A stretch of 20,392 bases of DNA from Flavobacterium psychrophilum (GTDB lineage Bacteria > Bacteroidota > Bacteroidia > Flavobacteriales > Flavobacteriaceae), in NCBI GenBank assembly GCA_945907225.1, contig CAMDSN010000007.1, forward strand, positions 1 through 20,392, given 5' to 3'. Of this stretch, positions 5,693 through 14,938 are shown piece by piece; the first letter of the stretch is position 1; each line of letters opens with the position of its first letter. The notes under the pieces are model-generated. The model was not told the origin of the DNA. It made no database searches and worked only from the letters and a program-made list of their open reading frames with translations. Position numbers and translations under genes: made by a program.

Positions 5693-8113
5693 TTAAGACC
5701 CGCACATTTCGCAGTCATCTGGACCTGCATTTCGTGCTTGTTCTATCATCGCTTTGTAATCTTCAGGCGTCATCTCACCGGTTTCGTTTGCAGCAATAAC
5801 CTCAACAGCTGCTGGTTCAGGAACTTGAGCCGTTGGTTCTGCTTTTTTATCATTGTTAAGTGTAAATTTGATTGCATCTACAGCTGCTTTGGTTCTCAAA
5901 TAGTACATACCCGTTTTCAACCCACTTTGCCAAGCATAAAAATGCATGGAAGTTAGTTTTGCATAATTAGCGTCTTGCATGAATAAATTGAGCGATTGGG
6001 ACTGATCAATAAAATAACCTCTATGGCGTGACATATCAATTATATCTTTCATAGACATTTCCCAAACCGTTTTGTAAAGTTCTTTTAAGTCTTGTGGAAT
6101 ATCTAAATCTTGTACAGATCCATTATTACGCATTAATTGTTGTTTCAGGTTTTCTGTCCAAAGACCCTGCTTTACTAAATCTTCTAGCAAATGTTTATTT
6201 ACAACAATGAACTCTCCTGATAAAACTCTTCGGGTGTAAATATTGGAGGTATAAGGTTCGAAAGCTTCATTGTTTCCAAGAATTTGAGAAGTCGATGCCG
6301 TTGGCATTGGCGCTACTAACAGTGAGTTTCTAACCCCGTGTTTCTTTACTTCTTTACGAAGTGCATTCCAATCCCAGCGTCCTGATAATTCTTCATCTTT
6401 TATATTCCAAAGGTTGTGTTGAAACTCTCCCTCTGAAATTGGAGACCCTTTATAAGACGAATAGGGGCCATCAATTTTTGCTTCCTCCATTGAAGATGTT
6501 ACTGCGGCAAAGTATAAAGTTTCAAAAATCTCTTGATTTAATTTCTTTGCTTCGTCACTGGTAAATGGCATTCGAAGTAAAATAAATGCATCTGCCAAGC
6601 CTTGCACCCCTAATCCAACTGGGCGATGACGAAGATTTGAGTTTTCGGCTTCTTTTACTGGATAGTAATTTCTGTCAATTACTTTATTTAAGTTTCGTGT
6701 AACTCGTTTTGTAACCTGATATAACAAATCGTGATTGAATTCGCCATTTTCAACAAACATGGGTAATGAAATGGACGCTAAATTACAAACTGCAATTTCA
6801 TCTGGAGAGGTGTACTCCATTATTTCTGTACAAAGGTTTGATGATCTAATAGTTCCCAAATTCTTTTGGTTTGATTTTCTATTAGCAGCATCTTTATAAA
6901 GCATGTATGGTGTTCCCGTTTCTATTTGTGATTCGAGTATTTTTTCCCATAACTCTCGGGCTCTGATTGTTTTTCTTCCTTTACCTTGCGTTTCATATGA
7001 GGTATATAAAGTTTCAAATTCATCGCCATAAACATCACACAAGCCTGGACATTCATTTGGACACATTAAAGTCCAATACGTATCTTCTTGAACCCGGTTC
7101 ATGAATAAATCAGATGTCCACATTGCGAAGAATAAATCCCGTGCACGCATTTCTTCTTTCCCGGTATTCTTCTTAAGATCTAAAAACTCAAAAATATCAG
7201 CGTGCCATGTTTCCAAATATATAGCAAAACTCCCTTTTCGTTTTCCGCCGCCTTGATCTACATAGCGAGCAGTATCATTAAATACGCGCAACATGGGCAC
7301 GATTCCATTTGAAGTTCCATTTGTGCCCCTAATGTAAGAACCAGTAGCCCTTACGTTGTGAATAGACAAGCCTATTCCTCCAGCCGATTGAGATATCTTT
7401 GCTGTTTGTTTTAAAGTATCATATATTCCGTCAATACTATCATCTTTCATTGTTAATAAGAAACACGAAGACATTTGCGGTTTAGGAGTTCCGGCATTAA
7501 ATAAGGTTGGTGTTGCGTGTGTAAAAAACTTCTTGGACATTAGGTCATATGTCTCAATCACCGATTCTAAGTCAGTTAAGTGAATACCTACTGCTACACG
7601 CATCAACATATGTTGTGGGCGTTCTACAATTTTTCCATTTATTTTTAAAAGATAGGAGCGTTCTAGTGTTTTAAACCCAAAATAGTCATAGTTAAAATCA
7701 CGATTATAAATAATGTGAGAATTAAGATATTCTGCATTTGCCTGAATGGCTTCGTACACTTCGTCAGATAAAAGAGGTGCCTTTTGATTTGTTCTTGGAT
7801 TTACATAAAAGTACATTTCTTTCATGGTTTCCGAGAAAGACTTGTTGGTATTTTTGTGTAAGTTAGAAATAGCAATTCTAGCAGCTAATTGTGCATAATC
7901 GGGATGAGAAATAGTCATTGAAGCGGCAGTTTCTGCGGCTAAATTGTCAAGTTCAGATGTAGTTACACCATCATATAATCCTTCGATAACTCTCATGGTG
8001 ACCTTAACAGCGTCAACCAAATCATTTAATCCGTAACATAATTTTTTAATTCTGTCCGTGATTTTATCGAACATTACAGGCTCTTTATGGCCATCTCTTT
8101 TAACTACATACAT
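5693..8113 (-). CDS. nrdA: Ribonucleoside-diphosphate reductase alpha subunit (class Ia)
   Basis: NrdA is the catalytic subunit that reduces NDPs to dNDPs with a thiyl radical. The 806-aa protein starts with an ATP-cone ([20 protein letters not shown], about residues 3-90), the site for overall activity control by ATP/dATP. Active-site residues are visible: C217 in MSSCFLL and C443 in AVCNLAS form the redox pair, and N426/C428/E430 in SSNLCTEI form the radical and acid-base triad. A Tyr pair ([13 protein letters not shown]) serves radical transfer. The C-terminal CEMCGS (C801, C804) is the swinging thiol pair reduced by thioredoxin or glutaredoxin. The length is complete. It is downstream of nrdB with 197 bases between, and a hairpin sits just before its ATG. 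A terminator follows. Confidence 0.96.
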   Translation of the reverse strand: MYVVKRDGHKEPVMFDKITDRIKKLCYGLNDLVDAVKVTMRVIEGLYDGVTTSELDNLAAETAASMTISHPDYAQLAARIAISNLHKNTNKSFSETMKEMYFYVNPRTNQKAPLLSDEVYEAIQANAEYLNSHIIYNRDFNYDYFGFKTLERSYLLKINGKIVERPQHMLMRVAVGIHLTDLESVIETYDLMSKKFFTHATPTLFNAGTPKPQMSSCFLLTMKDDSIDGIYDTLKQTAKISQSAGGIGLSIHNVRATGSYIRGTNGTSNGIVPMLRVFNDTARYVDQGGGKRKGSFAIYLETWHADIFEFLDLKKNTGKEEMRARDLFFAMWTSDLFMNRVQEDTYWTLMCPNECPGLCDVYGDEFETLYTSYETQGKGRKTIRARELWEKILESQIETGTPYMLYKDAANRKSNQKNLGTIRSSNLCTEIMEYTSPDEIAVCNLASISLPMFVENGEFNHDLLYQVTKRVTRNLNKVIDRNYYPVKEAENSNLRHRPVGLGVQGLADAFILLRMPFTSDEAKKLNQEIFETLYFAAVTSSMEEAKIDGPYSSYKGSPISEGEFQHNLWNIKDEELSGRWDWNALRKEVKKHGVRNSLLVAPMPTASTSQILGNNEAFEPYTSNIYTRRVLSGEFIVVNKHLLEDLVKQGLWTENLKQQLMRNNGSVQDLDIPQDLKELYKTVWEMSMKDIIDMSRHRGYFIDQSQSLNLFMQDANYAKLTSMHFYAWQSGLKTGMYYLRTKAAVDAIKFTLNNDKKAEPTAQVPEPAAVEVIAANETGEMTPEDYKAMIEQARNAGPDDCEMCGS

Positions 8114-8128
8114 AATCTTGTGGGTTTT

Positions 8129-8156
8129 AAAAACAGAAAATCCCTTCGCTGTTTTT
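8129..8156 (-). promoter_or_regulatory. Hairpin in the nrdA leader
   Basis: AAAAACAG (8149-8156 read on the minus strand) pairs with CTGTTTTT (8129-8136), an 8-bp stem with a 12-base loop, ending 15 bases before the nrdA ATG and followed by more U/A. It could be a weak terminator or attenuator between nrdB and nrdA, or a processing or translation-control structure. The stem has only two G-C pairs, so its role is uncertain. The same spacer has a perfect 16-base palindrome at 8224-8239. Confidence 0.35.
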
Positions 8157-8310
8157 GGTTATTTGTTAAGTTTTGGTTGTACTGATTTTATTTAAAAAAG
8201 TCCAGTTTCTTTTTTTTGGCACTAATTGAAATTTCAATTTTAAGTTTTAAAATAGAAAACGCAAACAAGGTTATTCCGCAAATTATATTTAGCACTAGTG
8301 CAAATCTCCT

Positions 8311-9288
8311 CTAAAAATCGGCGTCAAAACTAATCTTACCTGCTTCAGAATCTACATTCATAACACCTGCTTTTTGATATTCGGCTACTCTCTTTTCAAA
8401 GAAATTAGTTTTTCCTTGTAATGAAATCATGTCCATAAAATCAAACGGATTATTTGAATTATAAACCCTGTTACATCCTAATTCAACTAATAATCGATCG
8501 GCAACAAATTCAAGATATTGTGTCATTAAATTGGCGTTCATACCAATTAAGCTAACGGGAAGTGATTCGGTAATAAATTCTCGTTCGATATCTAAGGCGT
8601 TGGTAATTATTTCAGTTATTCTGGTTTTGGAAACTTTGTTTATTAAATGGTGGTTGTGTAAATGAACGGCAAAATCACAATGAACGCCTTCATCTCTTGA
8701 GATTAATTCATTTGAAAATGTTAATCCTGGCATTAGCCCACGTTTTTTTAACCAATAAATAGAACAAAAGGCACCTGAAAAAAAGATTCCTTCAACCGCT
8801 GCGAAAGCAATTAATCTTTCTGCAAACGAATCAGATCCAATCCATTTTAATGCCCAATCGGCCTTCTTTTTGATGGCTGGAAAAACTTCAAGAGCATTAA
8901 AAAGCTGTCCTTTTTCTACTTCGTCTTTAACATAAGTGTCAATTAAAAGGGAATAGGTTTCACTATGAATATTTTCCATCATAATTTGAAACCCATAGAA
9001 AAATTTTGCTTCTGGGTATTGAACTTCATTTACGAAATTTTCTGCTAAATTCTCATTTACTATACCATCGGAAGCAGCAAAAAAAGCCAGAATATGTTTA
9101 ATAAAGAATTTTTCGTCTTCATTCAATTTATTATTCCAGTCTGATAAGTCTTGATGCAAATCAATTTCTTCTGCAGTCCAAAAACTGGCTTCCATTTTTT
9201 TATACCAATCCCAAATATCGTTATGTTTAATTGGGAAAATTACAAATCGATTTTTGTTTTCTTGTAAAATTGGTTCAATAGCAGCCAT
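8311..9288 (-). CDS. nrdB: Ribonucleoside-diphosphate reductase beta subunit (class Ia, eukaryote-like R2)
   Basis: NrdB houses the diiron-tyrosyl radical cofactor used by NrdA. In the 325-aa product the six iron ligands fall in order: D74 (FFAASD), E105 and H108 (MENIHSE), E166 (AAVEGIFF), E200 and H203 ([10 protein letters not shown]). The radical tyrosine is Y112 in [12 protein letters not shown]. The sequence matches the animal RRM2 type far better than E. coli NrdB across [24 protein letters not shown] and [20 protein letters not shown]. It ends in DADF, like the eukaryotic R2 tail that docks into R1. Such eukaryote-like R2 proteins are known in Bacteroidota. It is the first gene of the nrdB-nrdA unit; 261 bases of AT-rich spacer precede it, with no convincing NrdR box. 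Confidence 0.96.
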   Translation of the reverse strand: MAAIEPILQENKNRFVIFPIKHNDIWDWYKKMEASFWTAEEIDLHQDLSDWNNKLNEDEKFFIKHILAFFAASDGIVNENLAENFVNEVQYPEAKFFYGFQIMMENIHSETYSLLIDTYVKDEVEKGQLFNALEVFPAIKKKADWALKWIGSDSFAERLIAFAAVEGIFFSGAFCSIYWLKKRGLMPGLTFSNELISRDEGVHCDFAVHLHNHHLINKVSKTRITEIITNALDIEREFITESLPVSLIGMNANLMTQYLEFVADRLLVELGCNRVYNSNNPFDFMDMISLQGKTNFFEKRVAEYQKAGVMNVDSEAGKISFDADF

Positions 9289-9549
9289 TTAGAAAAGGAT
9301 TTTAATTGTTTATAATCTAAAACTCAGGTCTACAAAGATTGTTAAATGAAATGTAAAATGAAAGTCAAACTTATTCACAATACACTTTAGTTTTTAACAT
9401 TTACATTTTTATTTGTACTTCTATTGACTATTTCTAGTGTTTGATAAACATAGATATAGTTTTTTAGATTTTTATAAAGTAAATGTTTTAAGTCTTTATT
9501 GTCAATTGATTAGCTTAAATTCACCCCATCTATTTACAGTTCTTTTTAA
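9289..9549. promoter_or_regulatory. Intergenic region carrying the nrdB promoter (not resolved)
   Basis: This AT-rich gap lies between nrdB and the outer-membrane protein gene, both on the minus strand. It must carry the nrdB promoter, but no perfect TANNTTTG box with a TTG partner is seen; AATCTTTG on the minus strand is one mismatch off. A 9-bp inverted repeat AAATGTAAA (9349-9357) with TTTACATTT (9400-9408) might be an operator. A 7-bp A/T-only hairpin (9540-9558) lies across the stop of the outer-membrane protein gene and could help end its transcript. Confidence 0.3.
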
Positions 9550-12500
9550 TTAAAAGAATGCTCTTAGCTGAATATTTCCAGTATGAATTGCTTGGCTACT
9601 TTCACTTTTTCTACCTTGATAATTAATATTAACGTCTAAATATTCTGTCAGATTTTTTTGTAACAAGAATCGCCATGTCATGTTTCTTCCTGGTTGTAAT
9701 CCTTCAAGCATTTGAAATGCAACAGCTGACTGAGTATTACCTTTAAATTTATTTTGGAAAAAGGAAAATTCACCATTTATAGTTATCTTTTTTTCGCTTG
9801 AATATGAAAACGACGTCCCTATTCGATCTTGCAATAATTTTTCAAATTCACCTATTGTATTGACTTTATTTTGGAATTCGTAAAACAAATCTAAACTTGT
9901 ACTTTTATCAAAAAGGTATGAGACTTTTGGGGCAGCTTGAAAGGCATTTATTTTAAAATTTTTACTGCTGTAGTTTTCAGAGGTTAAAATGGTGTTTGTG
10001 GCTTCTCCTCCCAATGTAACTAGCCATGTTTTAGCTATTAGGTGATTATATTGTATTTGGTTTGTTGTGTTTTTGTTTTCTTGTGAGCCAACAGAGAGTA
10101 GATTTTTAATTTGATTGGCAATGAAGGTAAAAGTTACGGAATGTTTTTGTTGTCCTCTATTATAAAATAAGCTGTTTCTCAAACTAGTGTTGAGGCCTAA
10201 TAAATTTTCGTTTTTTGTAGAAAACGGATTAATATCAAAATTGTCTTCCTTGCGTTCTATTTTTCTTTCAATTAAAAAAGACGTTTGGTTATAAAAGTGA
10301 GATGCAATTTTCTTAAATCCTTTAGCATTTTGCCATTTTTTCATATTTAATGTTATGGATTGCGAAAATTTATTTTGGTGCGTTTTAACGAAAATTTGAT
10401 TGGGTAAAAAGACTCTAATGTATTTTGCTTGATCTAAAAAGGCTGCTATTTCAAACTCTTCTAATTCTTGAATGCCATTATTATTATAGTCCAGCCATGT
10501 ATAAACCCCTTGTCCGTTTTCTACTTCTAAATAGGTGAATTCCTGCTGGGCTAAACTCCCCGAATTTGTTTCGTAGGCTGAGGTAACCAAAAGCAAATTT
10601 TCAAAATAGGAATCATTATACAACAATCTTGAGTTTAAAGATGGCTCATTTTTTTGATTTGAGTTTTCAAAAATTAAGTTTCTATAATTAACGAATAACG
10701 ACAAATCGGTTTTCTTTGTTTGGATAATTTTTGATTTTACATAATAGGATTGTGACGTATTAACTTTCTTTAGTATTCCGTTTTGTAAACTATCATTCAT
10801 TCGTTGGAGGTAACCTATTTCCAAAAAGACCTTTGTGCTATCTCCACGTCCGATGAAAGCACCGTATTCGGTAAAGCGTTGACTTAATGATGACAATTGT
10901 TGCGTTGCAATAATTTTTTCTTTGTTATTTTCCAATCTCAAGCTGCTGCCAATCCAATTTTTTTTGTAGTTGTATCTGGCTTGTGACTGGTTTCTAATAA
11001 ATGTTGAGTTTGAAACAGTTCCGCTACTTTTTAAAAAACTACTATTTTGAATTAAATTAAAGTTGTTCAGTTTAAAAACGCCATTTATTAGATGCCGATT
11101 CCCAGAAAAGCTCTTAGAAAAAGTGAGGTTTTCAAATTGATAGGAAAGTTTTCCTTTTTGAGGGAGGACAAAATCTATCCCGTTGGTTAACAAGCTCTGA
11201 TTTCCTTTGAACGTAGTCAAATTCCAATCCCGATTAAATTCGATGTTAAATAACCTTTCAATAGTTTTAAAATTATCCTGAATGTATTGATAGTTTCCAA
11301 AGGTATTTATCTCCCATTTTTTTGAAAGTAATCGTTGTTTAAAATTTAATTTTCCTGCCCCTCCATTATTGTTGTTATCATCTCTTGAAGAATATAAATT
11401 AAGGTCATTATTGCTCAGGCCAAATTCAAAATCCAAACTAGTCTTTTCATTAGGATTATACTGCCCCAAAAGGGTATAAATTTGAATTTTTGTTGGAGCG
11501 ACTAAGCGGGTAATTGGTTCGTAATTTCCTTGTGGCACTCCCAAAACAGGTTCTACATATTGATAAATTTTTCCAATTGCAGCCGAATTAACTAGAATGT
11601 AATTGCCAAGATTGTTTCCTAGAAGTGTGAACTTAACATTGTATAATTCGTCAGTGGCATTATTTGAATATTCAAAAGTATCTATACCGTTTAGTATTAC
11701 TTTTTTATATAAAATTTTATTTTCTGAATAAGTGTCTAAATATGCTGACGGCGCATTCATCAAATTTGGGTTGTCACCGGCTTCGCTCAATATTTGGACT
11801 TGTTCGGCAGATAAATTTTGTTGTAAGGGTTGATTTTTAAGATCACTTTCAGCATACAAATAGCCGCCAATATTCCATGATTTGCTCGTATGATTAACAC
11901 CTCCATAAGTAACTAATCTTGTATAGTTTCTTTCTGAGTATTGATATTCTATTACAATTCTCATTTCTGAATTGATTGGGAACAGTGAAGTAAATATTAT
12001 CTCCCCTGCGTTATAATCAATAGTATAATCATTGTTTTCCCCTCGTTTGCGTAAAATCCCATTCACAAAAACCCTCTCAGAACCAGAGATTACTAATACA
12101 TACAGTTCTCCATTATTTCCTCTCAGTTTATAAGGCCCTTGATTTCCCTCTTGTCCCGTAAAGGAGCTTTTTGCATATTGTCCTCTTACTAAGGCGGCAG
12201 ATGAAATAATATTTGTTTTATTTTCTTCGCTTCCAAGAGAGAAGTTTGTTGAAAGGCCTTGTACTTTTTTGTTGAAATTTAAAAATCGGGATTGTCTGTT
12301 TTCTAAAAATAAATCACCTGCCCTAACGTTCCATTTATCTGTAGAAAGTTCAATGAATATTTGATCAAATTCATCAAGCTTTTGTGAGTAGCCGTTGTCT
12401 TGGAGTGGTATATTACTGTCTTGTATAGAGGCTTTTAATGAAACTTTATCAGAAATTTTTCCTTTAATTTGAAGATCAAGATTGGAACTAACAGAAGTAT

Positions 12501-12948
12501 TTTGATTATTGCCAATAGTAACCCCTCTAGAGATACTCCCGGAAGTTTCTAATCCTTCAAATGGAATAAATTTTTTAACACTTCGGTTTACCTTAAAAAA
12601 GTCACTGCCATCATTAGCAACTACTCTTCCTTGATCATAAATACTGTAGGTCTTGGTTAATTGTTCGGGAAATTGGAAGTAACGAACCGTAACACTATCT
12701 GATGAAGTAAAACCATTAATAAAAATTAGTTTTCCTTTTTTATAGTCAATTCGATAGAAATTGGGATCAATATCTTTTCCATCTGTATGAAGTAATTTAA
12801 AAAAACTCGGACTTATACTTACCTTTTCGATTTCTATTGTGTCAGCAGAAACTGCTATTTTTTTATTCTTGTACAAAGATTTAATTTCCTGTGCAGAGAG
12901 CGCAGAAAAATTAAATAAAAGGCAAATAAAAAATAGTTTTTTTAGCAT
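9550..12948 (-). CDS. Very large outer-membrane beta-barrel-like protein of unknown function
   Basis: The 1132-aa product begins with a signal peptide (MLKKLFFICLLFNFSALSA, probable cleavage before QE). A segment at about 128-240 (GSISRGVTIGNNQNTS..., KASIQDSNIPLQ, EFDQIFIELSTDKWNVRAGD) resembles a repeated block of the huge SprA/Sov-type proteins of the Bacteroidota gliding and type IX secretion machinery. The rest is rich in alternating aromatic/polar strands, ending in QLRAFF, a terminal Phe typical of BAM-inserted barrels. An EF-hand-like loop D820-YNNNGIQELEE (820-831) precedes DQAKYIRVFLPNQ. An Asn-rich run (NNNN) lies near the middle. No TonB plug is seen. It follows lysC by 39 bases and is probably cotranscribed. 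It is too short to be SprA itself. It may be an outer-membrane channel or assembly factor; the function is not known to me. Confidence 0.8.
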   Translation of the reverse strand: MLKKLFFICLLFNFSALSAQEIKSLYKNKKIAVSADTIEIEKVSISPSFFKLLHTDGKDIDPNFYRIDYKKGKLIFINGFTSSDSVTVRYFQFPEQLTKTYSIYDQGRVVANDGSDFFKVNRSVKKFIPFEGLETSGSISRGVTIGNNQNTSVSSNLDLQIKGKISDKVSLKASIQDSNIPLQDNGYSQKLDEFDQIFIELSTDKWNVRAGDLFLENRQSRFLNFNKKVQGLSTNFSLGSEENKTNIISSAALVRGQYAKSSFTGQEGNQGPYKLRGNNGELYVLVISGSERVFVNGILRKRGENNDYTIDYNAGEIIFTSLFPINSEMRIVIEYQYSERNYTRLVTYGGVNHTSKSWNIGGYLYAESDLKNQPLQQNLSAEQVQILSEAGDNPNLMNAPSAYLDTYSENKILYKKVILNGIDTFEYSNNATDELYNVKFTLLGNNLGNYILVNSAAIGKIYQYVEPVLGVPQGNYEPITRLVAPTKIQIYTLLGQYNPNEKTSLDFEFGLSNNDLNLYSSRDDNNNNGGAGKLNFKQRLLSKKWEINTFGNYQYIQDNFKTIERLFNIEFNRDWNLTTFKGNQSLLTNGIDFVLPQKGKLSYQFENLTFSKSFSGNRHLINGVFKLNNFNLIQNSSFLKSSGTVSNSTFIRNQSQARYNYKKNWIGSSLRLENNKEKIIATQQLSSLSQRFTEYGAFIGRGDSTKVFLEIGYLQRMNDSLQNGILKKVNTSQSYYVKSKIIQTKKTDLSLFVNYRNLIFENSNQKNEPSLNSRLLYNDSYFENLLLVTSAYETNSGSLAQQEFTYLEVENGQGVYTWLDYNNNGIQELEEFEIAAFLDQAKYIRVFLPNQIFVKTHQNKFSQSITLNMKKWQNAKGFKKIASHFYNQTSFLIERKIERKEDNFDINPFSTKNENLLGLNTSLRNSLFYNRGQQKHSVTFTFIANQIKNLLSVGSQENKNTTNQIQYNHLIAKTWLVTLGGEATNTILTSENYSSKNFKINAFQAAPKVSYLFDKSTSLDLFYEFQNKVNTIGEFEKLLQDRIGTSFSYSSEKKITINGEFSFFQNKFKGNTQSAVAFQMLEGLQPGRNMTWRFLLQKNLTEYLDVNINYQGRKSESSQAIHTGNIQLRAFF

Positions 12949-12987
12949 ACATGATTGTAAACGGGGAAAAGTGTCTTTGTGTATAAT

Positions 12988-14280
12988 TTATTCTTTGGTC
13001 ACAATTTGCATCGTTTCTCTTGAAATTTGCCTTATCAACACGGTTTTATCTTTTTCGACTAATTCTGCAGCCGCTTGATTAAAATGGCGAATGGTGTATA
13101 GAGACACATTTTCATTATAGGCTACTTTAAATTTTTTTGAAAGTATAGTTTTAGCTTTGCTAAAATTATCAAACTTGTCTTCAATACAAACTGAAAAACT
13201 TATGGCTGAGTTTTGTATTAAACTGGTTTTAATTTTAAATTGATATAATAACGAAAAAATTTCACTGATGTTTTCTTCCATTATAAAAGAAAAATCTATA
13301 GATGATAATGAAAGTAATAATTGTCCTTTTTTTACAATAATGCAGGGAGTTTTGGGATCTAAATCTTGTCCTTTAGAAACACTTGTTCCAGGCATTAGTG
13401 GATTTAAAAACGATTTTACAAATAATGGGATTTCTTTTTTTTGCAGGGGCTGAAGCGTTTTAGGATGAATTACAGATGCACCATAAAAAGCCAGTTCTAT
13501 AGCTTCTTTGTAGGAAATTTGATTTAATAGAACCGCATTTTCGAAATAACGTGGGTCGGCATTTAAAACCCCAGGCACATCCTTCCAAATGGTTACGCTT
13601 TCCGCACTTAAACAATAGGCAAAAATAGCAGCGGTATAGTCAGAACCTTCGCGTCCCAATGTTGTAGTGAAATTATTTTCATCAGAGCCAATAAATCCTT
13701 GCGTGATTGTTAGTGCTTTTTTGGATTCGTTTCGTTCGCCCTTTACTCTGGACTTGAGGGCTTTGTTAATTAACGGTTGAGTCTTCTCCCAATCTATGTC
13801 TGCATCACGATAATTTGAATTTGTTTTAATTAAGGTTCTAACATCTATCCAGTTGTTTTTTAATCCAACATGATTTAAATAGTGACTCACAATAGTTGTT
13901 GAAACTAATTCGCCGTAGCTTACTATTTGATCATAAACAAAATTATAGTTTGGCGATTTATTACTTCGTATGAAATATTCTAAATCGGCAAAATGGCTAT
14001 TAACCACATAAAAAACATCATGCTCCTCCTCATCAAATAAATCAAGTAAAATTTGGTTGTGATATTTTTTAACATCCTGAAGTGATGAATGGAGCTCGTT
14101 AGATTTTTCAAAATAATTTTTTATAACCATTTCAAGGGCGTTGGTAGTTTTTCCCATTGCAGAAATAATCATAAGCGTATCTTCACTACCTACTTTATTA
14201 AGTACACTAACAACATTTTTTATACCATCAGCATCTTTTACCGAAGCGCCTCCAAATTTGAAAATTCTCATACTAGTCAT
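12988..14280 (-). CDS. lysC: Aspartate kinase (monofunctional)
   Basis: Aspartokinase phosphorylates L-aspartate, the entry step to lysine, threonine, methionine and diaminopimelate. The 430-aa protein opens with the amino-acid-kinase motif KFGGASVKD (residues 8-16). It has the aspartate- and nucleotide-binding TLGREGSDYTAAIFAY, the WKDVPGVLNADPR motif, and IELAFYGASVIHPKTLQPL. About 130 C-terminal residues (from about 300) would form ACT-type regulatory domains, though they are diverged and feedback specificity cannot be read. There is no homoserine dehydrogenase fusion. The start may be 14280 (MTSM) or 14271 (MRIFKFGG). It lies between the GNAT gene (45-base gap) and the outer-membrane protein gene (39-base gap), all on the minus strand. 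A 6-bp hairpin (14301-14320) sits in the upstream gap. Confidence 0.92.
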   Translation of the reverse strand: MTSMRIFKFGGASVKDADGIKNVVSVLNKVGSEDTLMIISAMGKTTNALEMVIKNYFEKSNELHSSLQDVKKYHNQILLDLFDEEEHDVFYVVNSHFADLEYFIRSNKSPNYNFVYDQIVSYGELVSTTIVSHYLNHVGLKNNWIDVRTLIKTNSNYRDADIDWEKTQPLINKALKSRVKGERNESKKALTITQGFIGSDENNFTTTLGREGSDYTAAIFAYCLSAESVTIWKDVPGVLNADPRYFENAVLLNQISYKEAIELAFYGASVIHPKTLQPLQKKEIPLFVKSFLNPLMPGTSVSKGQDLDPKTPCIIVKKGQLLLSLSSIDFSFIMEENISEIFSLLYQFKIKTSLIQNSAISFSVCIEDKFDNFSKAKTILSKKFKVAYNENVSLYTIRHFNQAAAELVEKDKTVLIRQISRETMQIVTKE

Positions 14281-14325
14281 TTAAATGTTTCAATAAAATA
14301 CAGAATAAGTTATCATTCTGATTTC

Positions 14326-14832
14326 TCAATTATTTAGTTTGATTAAAAATTCATTTATTCCTTTTTCATCCAGTTGGGCCATTCGCCAATCTTCCATGAT
14401 TTTTGCCCCCGACTTTTTATAAAAATTTATAGCTCCTACATTCCAGTCTAAAACGGACCATTCTATCCTTCTGACGGAATCGATTTTGCCTTGCTCAATT
14501 ATTCTAGAAAATAATGCAAATCCGAATCCTGAGCCACGACTATTTTCTTTAACAATTAAATCCTCTAAATGAATCGTTTTACCCTTCCAGGTTGAATACC
14601 TGTAGTAGTACAATGCAATTCCCACAATTTTTGGATCTATAGAACTTCCTTTTTTATCAAAATTAACTTCAGCAACGAATGTATGAAATAATGGAGTGTC
14701 TCCAAAACCATCGCGTTCCAAATCGCTTACAGATAGGTCAACTGCATTTGGCTCTTTCTCGAATATAGCCAATTCTTGAATCAGCTCAAGCACGGCTTTC
14801 ATGTCCTTTTTTTCTCCTTTTCGGATTTGCAT
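14326..14832 (-). CDS. GNAT N-acetyltransferase, diamine/thialysine acetyltransferase-like
   Basis: This 168-aa acetyl-CoA-dependent acetyltransferase resembles spermidine/spermine (SSAT) and thialysine acetyltransferases. It has LAIFEKEPNAVDLSVSDLERDGFG near the N terminus, then ALYYYRYSTWKGKTIHLEDLIV, the acetyl-CoA loop motif RGSGFGFALF (Q/RxxGxG/A type), and the C-terminal VLDWNVGAINFYKKSGA that closes the active site. The substrate cannot be fixed: diamines, thialysine or another amine are possible. The ATG at 14832 (MQIRKGEKKDM) is preferred over 14853, because the extension covers the candidate promoter and is not conserved-looking. A TATTTTTG box (14851-14858) ends 18 bases before it. 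It is divergent from fbp and is the likely first gene of a GNAT-lysC-outer-membrane-protein unit. Confidence 0.85.
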   Translation of the reverse strand: MQIRKGEKKDMKAVLELIQELAIFEKEPNAVDLSVSDLERDGFGDTPLFHTFVAEVNFDKKGSSIDPKIVGIALYYYRYSTWKGKTIHLEDLIVKENSRGSGFGFALFSRIIEQGKIDSVRRIEWSVLDWNVGAINFYKKSGAKIMEDWRMAQLDEKGINEFLIKLNN

Positions 14833-14850
14833 TTGAATCAAAAATTTGAG

Positions 14851-14858
14851 CAAAAATA
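14851..14858 (-). promoter_or_regulatory. Candidate -7 box for the GNAT-lysC unit
   Basis: TATTTTTG on the minus strand matches TANNTTTG and ends 18 bases before the GNAT ATG. A TTTG lies 25 bases further upstream, slightly more than the usual spacing, so the -33 element is uncertain. Confidence 0.4.
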
Positions 14859-14938
14859 CGATTATTAATTTCTATAATAAATACAAATTAATTTCAAAAT
14901 TTATCGATATTTGTATTTCTAACTGCAACGATTTTGTA

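Noticed and set aside
5687..5956. Plus-strand 89-codon frame over the nrdA 3' end
   Set aside because: Antisense shadow of nrdA; Cys/Phe-rich nonsense product.
8292..8301. GCACTAGTGC palindrome after the nrdB stop as a terminator
   Set aside because: Perfect palindrome but it leaves no loop, and no U tract follows; it cannot form a proper intrinsic terminator.
9441..9466. NrdR-like box upstream of nrdB
   Set aside because: A CTATATCTATG-like stretch exists on the minus strand, but its length and symmetry do not fit the NrdR consensus and there is no second box.
12839..13078. Plus-strand 79-codon frame across the lysC and outer-membrane-protein junction
   Set aside because: Antisense shadow of two well-supported genes.
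14846..14938. TTG-initiated extension of fbp
   Set aside because: It overlaps the divergent GNAT promoter region and is not part of the FBPase fold.
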